The notes below the pieces were generated by a model. The model made no database searches, had not been told where the DNA came from, and saw only the letters and a list, made by a program, of their open reading frames with translations. A stretch of DNA of 64,000 nucleotides from Echeneis naucrates (taxonomy: Eukaryota > Chordata > Actinopteri > Carangiformes > Echeneidae). Shown one piece after another: positions 15,001 to 27,300 of this stretch; the stretch's first letter is position 1; every line of letters begins with the position of its first letter. Where the stretch lies: the NCBI RefSeq assembly GCF_900963305.1, contig NC_042530.1, forward strand, positions 9,061,890-9,125,889, read 5' to 3'. The translations under genes and the position numbers were made by a program.

Positions 15001-15900
15001 AATTATCTCACATCACATTGTGGGTCCATAAATAACGGCAGCCACACAGACATGCATACACAGCTGGTGCGTCATCTTCATATGTAGTCTTAGTGGAAGA
15101 TGATGGAGTTGAAGCAATGGCACAAAGTGTCAAGGGAGCAGGTGTTTATGCCTCTCTGAGAAATAAGAGAGCTTCAGATGTGGGCATAGAAAGACGAATC
15201 CTTTCCTTCCCGCCTGCAGCTTCACAGGATGTGTGTACCTTTTCTCCACTCTCACAGTAATCTTTTATCTTTCATTCCATTTTGCTTTACCCATTTTCAC
15301 TCAGCCTTCCCATCAATTATATCATTCTTTGTATTTGTCTTCACATTGATCCTCCGTCTGTGTTACTGATGCTTTTCTATCTGCTAAATCTCCCAATATC
15401 CTCTTAATAACACCCATTTTTCCTGTCTGATGGACTCTTACATGACCAACAACATTCAGACATACATGAGATGCCCACTGTGTAATTTGTGGATAGGTAG
15501 ATGATTGCACGGCTGAAAAACATTTAATTAAATTTTATTTTTTTTATTATTTACAACATATTGTAGTAAATTATTTCTCAATGACAGACCACCACGTGGT
15601 TTACAATTCTCTTTGATTTTTTTTTTTTTTTTTTTTTTTAGGATCTTAATGCTCCTGCTTTCATCGTGCATTAGAAGAATCGGCAGGTAGCTCTAAATCA
15701 CCGGGGAAGTTTGCCATGAAACAGCCCCTTTTAAAAACCACTGACATTGTTTCCATTGTGCATCACACAACAATCTTACATTTCTTTTATATTCCATAAA
15801 TCCACATTGCATACAATGCCTTCACATCAAAATATGACAATCAAATGATGTGACTGAATGGCCTTAATTTTTGATTTGTGTATCCACAGGCGAGTAACTG
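1..15900. other. Gene-poor intergenic region 3' of drd3
   Basis: I find no open frame here that looks like a conserved protein, and no RNA gene. The DNA is AT-rich. Recognisable pieces are a G-rich tract at 85-109, a TAAA microsatellite near 8,096-8,117, an A-run near 9,030-9,049, a TTG microsatellite at 13,616-13,643 and a T-run near 15,617-15,639. Enhancers of drd3 or of a gene outside the window could lie here, but nothing in the sequence alone identifies one. Confidence 0.6.
13616..13643. repeat. (TTG)n trinucleotide microsatellite
   Basis: About nine uninterrupted TTG units follow a short T-run in intergenic DNA. This is a simple repeat with no apparent coding role, since the surrounding frames are short and lack codon structure. 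Confidence 0.9.
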
Positions 15901-16257
15901 ATAATGAGGATGAAGGAAGGAGGTGAGTAACTTCAGTTAATGCACTCAGAACAAGGGCAAGCATCAGGACGAAGCAGCTTGCAGGTTTGAGATCAATTTA
16001 TCTGCCTTGACTGTTGGTTCTTTACACTGATTGAAAAATCTTGAACTGTGCAAGTGAGCAGTAAACATACTGTACAAGATATATCCATGAGAAAGTCCAA
16101 CATCTTGTGCTATCAATGACTGTATACATGTGGAAATTTGAAGTCTTATTTGAAGAGTAATACTATTCAAATGAAGTCCCATCCCTGTTTAAAAAAAAAA
16201 CAAAACAAAGGATTGAAACTTTGTTGGAGTCAAAAAAGTAGAATCCTCTTGTTTGCA

Positions 16258-16263
16258 TTTATT
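16258..16263 (-). terminator. drd3: Candidate drd3 polyadenylation signal
   Basis: AATAAA on the minus strand lies about 185 nt past the drd3 stop codon. It is the first canonical signal I found downstream. Longer 3' UTRs are possible. Confidence 0.45.
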
Positions 16264-16445
16264 GCATGACAGTGTTGTTTCATTGCGATCCATCACCTTG
16301 CTGCAACTCTATAATCACTGTACTTTGCTTCTTTTAGCCATGACCACTGTATATTTGTGTTCTCTGTTTACAAATCCACCACGCTTGACTGTAATGGGAG
16401 TCCTCAGCCTTATTTCCATTTTAATTTCCTGATGTGCCTCGGTTC

Positions 16446-19400
16446 TCAGCAGCTGAGGATCTTGATGAAGGCCCGTCTGAACTCGATGTTGAAGGTGGTG
16501 TAGATAACAGGGTTGAGGGCACTGTTGACATAGCCTAGCCAGGTGAAAGCACCGTAAAGTGCAGGAGGCACGTAGCATGTCCTGCAGTGGGTGTTCAGAA
16601 TGTGAGTCACGAAGAAAGGCAGCCAGCAGATGAGAAACACCCCTGGAGCAGCCAGAGAGCAGACAGGTATGGAGAAAGGACGACAGGAAATGAGGGTGCA
16701 CATGAAACAAAGTTGGCGGGGGAGCAAAATGATGAGTAGCCAGAGAAAAGATGAATGTAAAATGCAGGACAATGTGTTTACAGTGTAAATTTGATGGAGT
16801 GGAGGAGTTGAATATTTTGAGAAGATTGTCACAAATAAAAGGGAGCGAGAGAGAGAGAGAGAGAGGGAGAATTGATGTTAATTTCTGCAATTGTTCGATC
16901 ACAGCTTAGAATTAACATGTAAAACCCTGAAGGTTTAAAAGGACGGTGATACTGTATGCCACCTGAGAGTTTAAGTTCTGGTTTAATTAGTAATGACTGG
17001 CTCCTGCCAGTGCCTGACCTTAGCCTACTTTTCTTTACCAATGTGCAGCCAACCATACAGTAAATAATGCACTAAACAAAGGGGCTGGTCTGAAGAACTG
17101 TCATGAATTTTCTATACAACTAGCTTTGTTAGTTGTGGAGTGTTCTGGCTCTGTGTTAAGTACTTTGACCTGATAGCTGTTACATGCACTCATTATACAA
17201 CGCGTATGAACCAATCAGATCACATGATCTAATGTAGATTGTTGAAATAACTATAGCTTTTACTTTTTTTGCCACGCTTAGTGTCCATTTTATAAAAGCT
17301 AACCTCAGTCTTTTATATGTGCTTTTAAAATCAAGACAGAAGAGGACCAGTCAGTTCTCTTAGAAGGATCTGGGAAATGAGCTAATCCTGTCCGTGCATC
17401 AAGACAGATCTATGCTGTTCCACAGCTAACTGGACCTGGCTTACAGCAACCTGGCTGATAACTGGAGCGTGTAGAAGCTGTGTCAGGAACAGCAGCATGT
17501 GTCTCGGCGCACACAGTGAACCTGAAACCAGCCACGTCATCTCGATGTCTTGTGTTTATTCAAAGTATGAGAAGAATCGGGTGGGAGCAGGGCAGGTATA
17601 ACTGGAGATTATCGAAGCCTGAGGTAATAAACTTGGTTTTATGAGTCTGCCTGAAATGTGCTACCATGACATTTAAAAATTCACTTCTTCTACATATCTC
17701 TCCTAAGACAGTTTCTACTCACCGAGCACAATGGCCAGCATCTGAGTGGCCTTTTTCTCCCGTGCGTGCATGCTCCTGAATCGCTGAGTGGTGGTATGGG
17801 AGTGAGCCAGCGTTCTCAGCGACGTGTGTGTCCGTCCATTGGACAGATTCTTCACCTCGCAGTTCATCCTGATAGGAGGCTGCTCCTGGCTGTTGTCCTC
17901 CACCTCCTCCTCCCCTTGCTCCTGCTCCAGGTCCAGCTCTGTGCGGCCGCAGGAAGCGTGGCTGATGCTGCAGTTGTTCTGTGTGTCCACTGGAGGAAGG
18001 ACGGAGTTCTCCACCGGTCCCGTCTTTGGACGTTTGCGCCACAGGCATCGTGAGAGCAGGTTAGGCTTGGTGTTACCTGAGGACTCTACACTCTGCTGCC
18101 AGGAAAAGTAATGTACGATTATTGGGAAGGACAGAAGCTTCACAGTTGCACATATTTAATTTGTAAAGCCTGCTAACTGGAGAGAGATTATTTTACTGTA
18201 ACCTTATTCCCTAAAAACTGCAACAATGTGAATGAGCCAACTAAGCCACATGTCTTAACTGCTTCCTGTGGTTCTCTGGCCTGCACCTTTATGTTTGCCA
18301 AAGTTTTCACTTCACTGGTTGACAGACTGAAGCAATCAGCTGCTCTGGAGTTGGTGGAGGCCACTTTACAGCTTTATGCTTGTATATTAGGGACTGAAAG
18401 TTGTTTTTTTTTTTCCTCTAAATTTCTTATTGTCTGAAGCTTTTAGTATCCATTGAAAGATTATGTTCATTTTCTTCTGTTTAAACCTCATGTGGAGCAT
18501 GCGTTGAAGCAGAGAGGTACTCACCAAAGCCGTATACAATGAAATGGCTATGGACGAAACATATTAGAAAGCAGTCCATACTGAAACTGCCTGGACTCAG
18601 GTTTTAACTTGCACTTACTACCCTGCAGAAATCTGCCTCTTTGACAATAAAATCTGTGTATTGGAAAGACAATAGTTTTTGCTATATTCCTAGTTGGCAA
18701 CTTTTACCAGCAAATACATTTTAAACCTTTCTAAACAAACTTTGTACCTCCAGCTCCAACGTGGCCTTTCCCTTTGGAGTAGTAAGAGGAGCCACAAACT
18801 AATTTTAAGTGTTGAGGTATGCAAATCTAATATGGCCACAAATATGAGTTTGTACTTTTACAATCTTCTCTGACTCATCCCATATTCTCCTCTGGGGAGA
18901 ATTGCAGATTGTTATTCTCTCCGCCTTTCTACAGTCTGTGGATTATACAGGTGCTGCAGTACATCAGCTGACACGTGACCCGGTGGAACAAGGCAACAAG
19001 CCATGATTCAGGAGCACGATTCTCGTTTCCAGCTCAGACCCCCTGGACTGCGACCACACAGCGCAACAAGGAACTCGATTGTGCATGGAAATGCACACAG
19101 ACGGACCCATGTGAAAAGGTAGAAACAACACTGCTTTGTTTCACGCCATATCGCAATATGCTAACACACTCAGAATGAGAATTAGGCAAAAATTACACTG
19201 CAGTAAATCCAGCAAGAGAATAAATAAATAACATTTCTGAATCTTCAGTCTGTGTTTGATCTCTTATTAAAAATAACACCTACCACATTAATCCTTATAG
19301 GTGACAGGTCTTGTTTCGCCTTGGGAGTCTCTTCTTGTAGACAAGTCTCCTTTGTCATCAGAGAGAAATGACAGAAAATAGTTTAAAGGGACCAGCCTGA

Positions 19401-22400
19401 CAACCTATCATCAATCTACTGGTAGCTAATCTTGTAAACTTTGTAAGCTTTGTCTCTCTTCATCTCATTGGACATTTTATTTGATCTTTTAAAGATTCAA
19501 ACAAAATAAGTCAAGAGAAATTCATGACTCGTGATTCATGTACATTATGTTTCAAACATTGTGGCTCAATTAAACCACAGCATGAAAATAAAGATAGCCA
19601 CCTTTGATACATGCAGACCTACCAATGTTCTTTCATCTGACTGAGTCAGAGTCCTATTATGTTATTTTCAAACACTCTTCAATTATAACTCTCATCCACA
19701 ACACCTCCAGGACTTGGATTGTGCAGTCTCCATTCATGGATGAGATCCCAAACTGAAGTTCAGCCACAACCAATTATCTGTAAGCTGTTATTAAAACAGA
19801 GGACTGAATGTGTGAATAGAGGACAAAGCATTGAAGCAGAGCGAGCCCCACCACATTATGTATGAAACGCTTCTGTTCCAAAGCTGGTCAAGAAGCAGGA
19901 TTGAATTATCTAATTGTCTTTTTATACACCATTATTTATAAGATAAGGTAAAGCTCTTGCTCTATCGGTCAATCTCCTACTCTCACCTATGGTGAGTGAC
20001 TGAAAGAACAAGGTTGTGGATACAAATGGCCGAAATGGGTTTTCTCCGCAGAGCGGCTGGACTCTCCCTCACAGACGGGGTGAAGAGCTCAGCCTTCTGA
20101 ATCGCACTGCTGCTCTTTGGGTGGAATGGAACTAGTTGAGGTGGTTTGGGCATCTGATGAGGATGCCACCAAGGAGGTGCTTCAGCATGTCCAACTGGGA
20201 GGAGACCTCAGGGCAGACCTAGGACCAGGTGGAGAGATTATATCTCCTCAGTGGCCTGGGAGCCAGTCAGAATTAGTCGAGGTCTCTGGGGAAAAGGAAG
20301 CCTGAGGCTCCTCCTAAACTGCCCCCCCCGACTTTGGATCAGCAGTTGAAGATGGATGGATGGAATTTAACGATAAGCGTAGGAATAGAAGAGGACTTGA
20401 TGGCTTTCTTATGGTTGTCAAAGAAAAACTGACAACTGTTTCAGAGGAAAAAAAAAATTGTAAATTCACTATTCAAAGAAAAGTGCCACTCTTCACAAAA
20501 CATTTGACAGTGAAACTATTTCCGATTACACTCAAAAATATTTTGAACTTTCTTTTTTCCAGCCTTGTGACGGACAGGTTTTCAGCCTTAGCTGTAGGTT
20601 GCTGTTTAATTGTAACTCATAGAAATGCTAATGTGTAGCATTATGAATTTAAAATGCACAGACCTCAGTTTATCTGACTAAATCTCTGTTTGCATGGTCA
20701 TCCTGAGCATGTTAGCATTTAGCAGCATTGTGACACCTCAGGCCACTGTCAGAATTGATAACTTGGATACAGACAGAATTGAAAAAAATGTTAATATATT
20801 TTTATTGGTCTCTTTAATACCCTCTCTTCCATGTAACCTGTTTTTAGAAATGCTGTTGACATTTCCAATATCTTAAACTGTAATGCTAATTATTAAATAT
20901 TAGATTTCTGGATTAAGATGAGAAGACAAATGTTGGGCCTATTGCACTAAAAGGCAGCCTGATTTAAAATCACACAGCTTTTCTCTCAAGTTGAAGCAAA
21001 CTAATACTCTACAGATTCCTCTGATATTTTGTCTGAACACAGTGTCTGAGAGTGACAAATTGAAATTTGTACATGTGATAAAAGAAAACGGCTTTAACTT
21101 TACAATTTTACCCAAGTGTTTCTGACAGCAGCGTTCTTGTTCGATGCTGTGATTATGCATAATTTCTCTTCTGTTATGGAATAAGTTATGATGCATTAGG
21201 GAAGGTTTCGGTATGCTCATTTAACAGAAAAGGTCCAGTATGCAGGTGAATTGTAATTTGCAAGTCATTACAAATGTGTGTAATGTGGCTGAATGTGAAT
21301 GAGGGAGCGAAACTGTCTCAGCGATATAAAACAGCCAAACCTACATTTTTGAGTTTGTGTTTCTCAAACCATTGTAATAATTCATGAATAACTGTTTCAT
21401 AAACCATGGCCCCTCAGGACAAAGCCCATGCAGACGTGTCGGCATTACCATTGGGGGAAAAAAAAAATGCAACAAGAAATGAAAGAAATATAAAACACAT
21501 TCAAATAGAGAAAACACATGCAACGAAAAGTACTAAACAAGAAGGCTTATTTGGCAAAGGTAGATCGAAGGAAAACACTTTTTTTGTGGGGGAGAAAGTC
21601 TAATTTACACTGAGTATAGAAACAGACACACTTGTCTGTGAGATATATCTATCTCTATATATAGAGATAGATATATACATATCTATAGATATATAGATAT
21701 ATATATATATAAAGGACCAAAGTGAATTGTAACAGACCCCTCTGCCTCATTTCCATTCATATATAATTATATTGATTGAACTGTAGTGACATACCCTGCT
21801 ACAATAGAGTTTAGAGGCAGTGCTATTCCTGGATAAAAATACATTCATTTATTAAATATTCAATTTTATCTTCAGACAAACTCACAGAAGCCAATTATTC
21901 TCCACAATCAAAGTTTATCTGCCAAAATGAATCACGTTTCATAATAAACCATTGTACATAATAAAATGTTAAAGATGTCAGACTCAATTAGAAAATGAAC
22001 CAAAGGGCTTTCCAAGATGACTGTTCTCCTCAGATAATGTCAGACCCTGATGGGCCAGTCACACTACAAGCCAAACTGTGAGCTGCACTTCTAGTTTAGA
22101 ATTTGTATTTGCATGTGTTTTCACAACTTTTATGAGATTATTGTTGCTCTATTGAATTTCCTACCTCTCTACTTTAAGTGCTTTGGTATTTACACTGTTT
22201 TTGTATTTTAATTAAATGTCTCATGATGACAAACCCCCGCCACCTAATTCCATCTTAGATATCTAGTTAAGATAATATTCTCACCACAGAAGGTGGGGTT
22301 GAGCCTGGCCGGATCTTTCCACTGGCCTGGCTGAAGGTGATCCTTTTGCGCCTCATCCTGAGGAAGATGTAGATGCGGATGTAGACCAGTAAAGTGACAA

Positions 22401-22633
22401 AAAAGGGCAGGTAGAAGGACACCACTGAGGAGTAGATCACAAAGTCGGGGTTGGAGATGGAGCACACCAGTGGGTCATCTGAGATAAAAGCAAAAATGCC
22501 ATTATGTAAAACACAATCTTAAGTATTATCTGCAGACAACCTCTGACCTTGGTGGATGCTCTCCATGTTGAAAATGACAGATAGCCTTTCTTCTTTCCCA
22601 TTCTGTCTACATAATTATGTGTGCTGTGTAGCC

Positions 22634-22686
<53 letters not shown>

Positions 22687-24298
22687 CAGCCATGACTGGG
22701 GGACGGAAGTATGATTGATGTGGCAATAATTGAGCCATGCATTCAGAATATGAGACAATTGACACAATAATAATAGTGTATAGACCAATTTTTCAATCAA
22801 AATACCAGTGTTAAATATCTATCAGTCGAGCATATGGTGCTGTAAATTGATGCGACACAGACTCTGATCACATCTACACTGTATGTGACGGGCATGAATA
22901 AACCAAAGTGATGCTCTTCCACCTAGATGTTCCCCTGAATCGATATCACATTCACAGTGTTTGAGGATGTTATAGTGGTTCTATAAGCCAACTCCATTTT
23001 GGAGTTAATATTATTTAGCCTTTTTGTTTGGTACCTGCCCTCTTCTAATGCATTGGATGGTGGATAAAGAAATGTGGCGCTCGTGTCCTCCTTTAACCTT
23101 CCCTCTGATGCTAATGTGTGGTTGCTTACTGACAAAACGGTGAAATTTCTATAATCACCAGCTACCCTTTTCCAGTGATTGCAGACAGACTAAACCAAAT
23201 GCCTCCATCCCTGTGAACAGCTTTACATTGTGTCTACTAATGCTCTTAATGATGTGCAAGCAGTCATGCATCTGTGTTGCTGGCTAACAAAATAGCAACT
23301 GGTAATGTCTCTCGCAGTCCATTTTGTAATGTTAAATACACAAATACACAAAAACATATCAGCAAAATTTGATTTCTGCAAAGCATGAATAATCCCTAAA
23401 CCATTCCTGACACGACCTGTCCACCCACAGCAAACCCATCTAATCAGAATTCAGCGTATGTGAAATTTCAAAATGAAAAAGTTCTTTTTTCTGTAAAGAT
23501 ATCTCCCTTTCCTGTCACACTGCTGCCCAAACCATGAAGTTTCACCACAAGACAACACTAATATATTGCAGCTAAACAATGACCCCAAGAGCATCTGATG
23601 GTGGGTTGTTGATTTATATCGAGAGTCCATCAGATTTAATAAAGCATGGGGACTTAAAATAGACAGATTAGCAAACATGTTTGAGGAACATAGGCCAAGA
23701 TCATTTTGAGTGACAGGGTCACTGGATTTAACATTTTCTGTAATAAAACTCACTGGTGTAATTTATTAGGCTTCCATCAAGGCTAAAACACAAAATAGAC
23801 TTCTGTTACTTTGAACACTATCTCCCTACTGATGGACATTTAAGTGCTCGCTTAGCTTAATTAGCTACTTTTTTTTTGTCCCACTTAATTACAACATTTT
23901 GCTATTAAGCAGACAAATTGTAGATTGCTTCTTGATAAAATAGCTGAATGTATTTTTGAGTTAATATTGAGCTTACTTCTGTGTTATTACCAGGAACGGC
24001 GGCTTTGCAGCCATGTTGCCCATGGGTTTTTGAGACACAGCAGACATACCAAGAAGTAGAATTTCCTAATTTGCCCGACTCCTAATTAGAACACAGATTA
24101 CATGAATGTGTTATCAGTATGACTGTAATTGCTCACATCTTACTCACCATACCCCGCTCGCATCACTTGCTATTTAAAATTTAAAGTTGTAGACTAAGCT
24201 GAGATAACCCCAGTAAAATCTTCAGTAATTATTTTCTCACTCTCAGAAAAAAATATCAAGAGATATCCACAGAAGCATTATTAGTCCTGCCCATGTGG

Positions 24299-24363
<65 letters not shown>

Positions 24364-27300
24364 TACTAAACTAACTAAATTATGGCCCCAATATTGACCC
24401 CAACAGCATAACATGGTGCATGATGAAGTCCAAATGTTGTTGAACTGACCAGTGGTGTTGAAGCCAAAAAGCAGAGGGCAGGAGACAGCAAAGGCCAGGA
24501 ACCACACTATGGCAATCATCACGAAAACTCTCTTCCTGGAGCGATGGGTGGTGTTGTACAAGACGGGCATCACCACTGCTGTGTACCTGCAGACACAGAC
24601 ACAGATTAGAGTCCGTCCAGCTTTGGAAATCTGTGTGCACAAAGGTTAGGTGGTGATATTTAGGGAAAACAAAAGTGCTGATAAAGCCCAGTAAAAGGCA
24701 ATAATTAGAGGGAAGAAGAGAGCTCCCTGAAAGGACATGGACTTTGGGGATGCCAACGATTCCACAGCTGAGAAAAAACTGACAATATAAAAACAATAAA
24801 CGAGCAGAAAGCCAGACTTCTTTTTTTTTTAATCTATGAAACAATTAAGATATTCAGCAATAGAACAAAATTCTTAAATTTCCATTTGAGTGTAAATCAG
24901 CACAGCATAATGAGCCAGAGAAAACCAGGTACAGCATTGGCTCTGAAGAAGCAGCTATTACACTGGACTCAAACCAAAAGTGATATGATGTTAGGTTGTT
25001 GTTTAGAGCCAGTAACTGCCACCACGATTTATCCTCAGACTAATTACTCTGGTCCGTCTCTGGGCAAAACACAGGGTGATACCCAAAGCCAAACAGACAC
25101 AGATGCTCCCTAAAAATACTCTTCGCTTGATGCTTTACTCTGTCTTTAACCCCCCTGCCGTATTGCTGTCTGGTGAAATAAAAACCAAAGTGAAAAAGTG
25201 GAGTGGTGAAAAATCTTAGTGCACATGGTTTATTGATGAAGTGGTGCTCTAAGTTATAGGATGAAAGCCAGGGTCCCAGCCGCCTCCTAAAACACAAGTG
25301 ACACTGTGAGCGCACTCATAAAGACTCTTCACTGTGAAGTTGGGGGCTGTATTACTGCTGCCCATTCAGTAGATGCCTCCCTCAAATGGGCTACAAATCT
25401 TCACAGCCATATTTGCTATAATCTGAAAAATAAATTATGCCGTCAAAAGGTTTACATTAACATGTAGCAGATTATTAATGACACTGAATGGTGATGGTTC
25501 ATGGCATCAATTTAGCAATGTGTAATGTTCTTGAGACTGTAGCTGTGTTCACTGGTCTAATAATGAATTACAGGCCGTCACAAAGAAGCTAATTCTGTGC
25601 TGTACAGATAAACCTTTTGTGTGCAGGTATGTAACAAAATGCTGATGAAGCACCTGTCAGACACTCAGTCTCAAAAACGTGTGACTGCACGGTAAAAAAA
25701 AAGACCCAGCTGAATGTTGAATGTTGTGTATTTAGATTTATATATCCCAAGTGCGATCCACTGCAGGAGTTTTAAATGTTCTAATGAAACAGTATTTGTA
25801 ACAAATGACTGACGAGCGTAAACGTATCAGACGCAGAGAAATAATAAAAATTTGACATCTCCTGTTCTAATGAACTTAATTCAGTCTGTGCAGTTGAACT
25901 CTTTATGTCTGCTAGGTTGTAGGATCCAAAACCCTAAAGAGCTATTAAATATTTACTGTGATACAAGAAGAAAACTCAGCAAATAAATAATGTAAAAACG
26001 TGATGTGTGCGTGTGTGTGTATATATACCTATATAAAGATTTGGACTAATGCAGTGCATTTAGTGGTGAATGTGCTGATGTCTGAACAATACAACACAAT
26101 AACACAACGGACAATTTCCCTATTTCTGTGTACGTCTCACACACAGAAACACAAAGATGCATATTTGTCAAGAGGATATGAAGAAGATAGGAAAACACTG
26201 TTTTAAAAAAATCACATTTTTAAATATCTATGAGCTGAGAAAAAAAAGAAAAAAAGAAACCACAATACCTGGAAACATGGAAACAAAGAGCGCACACACA
26301 CACACACACACAAGCACACAGGCAAGGCACAGGTGCATGTACACACGCTCACCTGTCAATGCTGATAGCACACAGGTTGAGGATACTGGCGGTGCACATC
26401 ATCACATCCAGCGTGACAAAGATGTTACAGTAGAGCCGGCTGAAAAGCCAAGCGCCACCGACCACCTGCACAGGACAGACCGGCTGATTAACAACGCACA
26501 CTTTTCTCCTACCCTTCCTCACCGTGACGTGTGAAGCACCTATGAATGTGCACCTACATGTGATAGAAAGGCAAAGTGGTAGGTTAGAATGTGCACTGCC
26601 AAATGTTACGCCACGCTCTCCCTTTTATATTGAACATAAGCATTTATTCTAATAGCAGTATCAATTATGCATGAATTAACAAATAAGTTTGTGTCAGCAT
26701 CCAAAGTGTCCTCACATAACACAAGAAACTAAGTGCTCTGAAGTGGTCAAGTGTAAACTCTGATGGTTGATATACATAACACTGCGAGCCTGTAATGGGG
26801 AAGTAGAACTGAGGATCTGTGTCAAACACAGGCTCCAATGATCCTCGAGGGAATTTAAATTTCTCAAAATGGACATTAACCCCCAGCGAAACCATCAACA
26901 CCCCACTCTCCCACATCTTCGTCCCCTCAGGTGTAATGCCTGGTAATAAAAGATAAATATGATCCAGGCTCCACTGCTTAAATCTGGGATGGCAACATTT
27001 GCCTTCCTGCAGTGAAAATGCAGCTGGCACATATGGGAATATTAACAGACATGCCTGCACGTACAAAGATGTAAATAGCTGTCACTCGCCTTCATGAAAA
27101 TGTCCCAGCGATGTCCCACTTACGCAGGCACAAAGAAATACACCAGCACATTTGTTGTATTATACATATTAATGTAACGTTCATTTCCCAACGGGCACTG
27201 AGTGCTCCACAGCTTTAACCCAAATTCTATCATTGTTGTTGTGAACTGCTCTGTTTTTGTTATTGATAAAAAGAGAAAGAGAGGGAGAGAGAGAGAGACA

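Noticed and set aside
15890-15922. 33-nt plus-strand segment between a CAG acceptor and a strong GTGAGTAAC donor
   Set aside because: It contains stops in two of its three frames (TAA and TGA in one, TGA in another), is not near other exons on that strand, and such pairs occur by chance. A noncoding exon cannot be excluded.
24256-24642. Continuous 128-codon frame running from drd3 exon 3 through the intron into the A-run
   Set aside because: Only 24,450-24,586 is exon. The rest is intron read-through ending in poly-Phe/Ile from the T38 and TA repeats.
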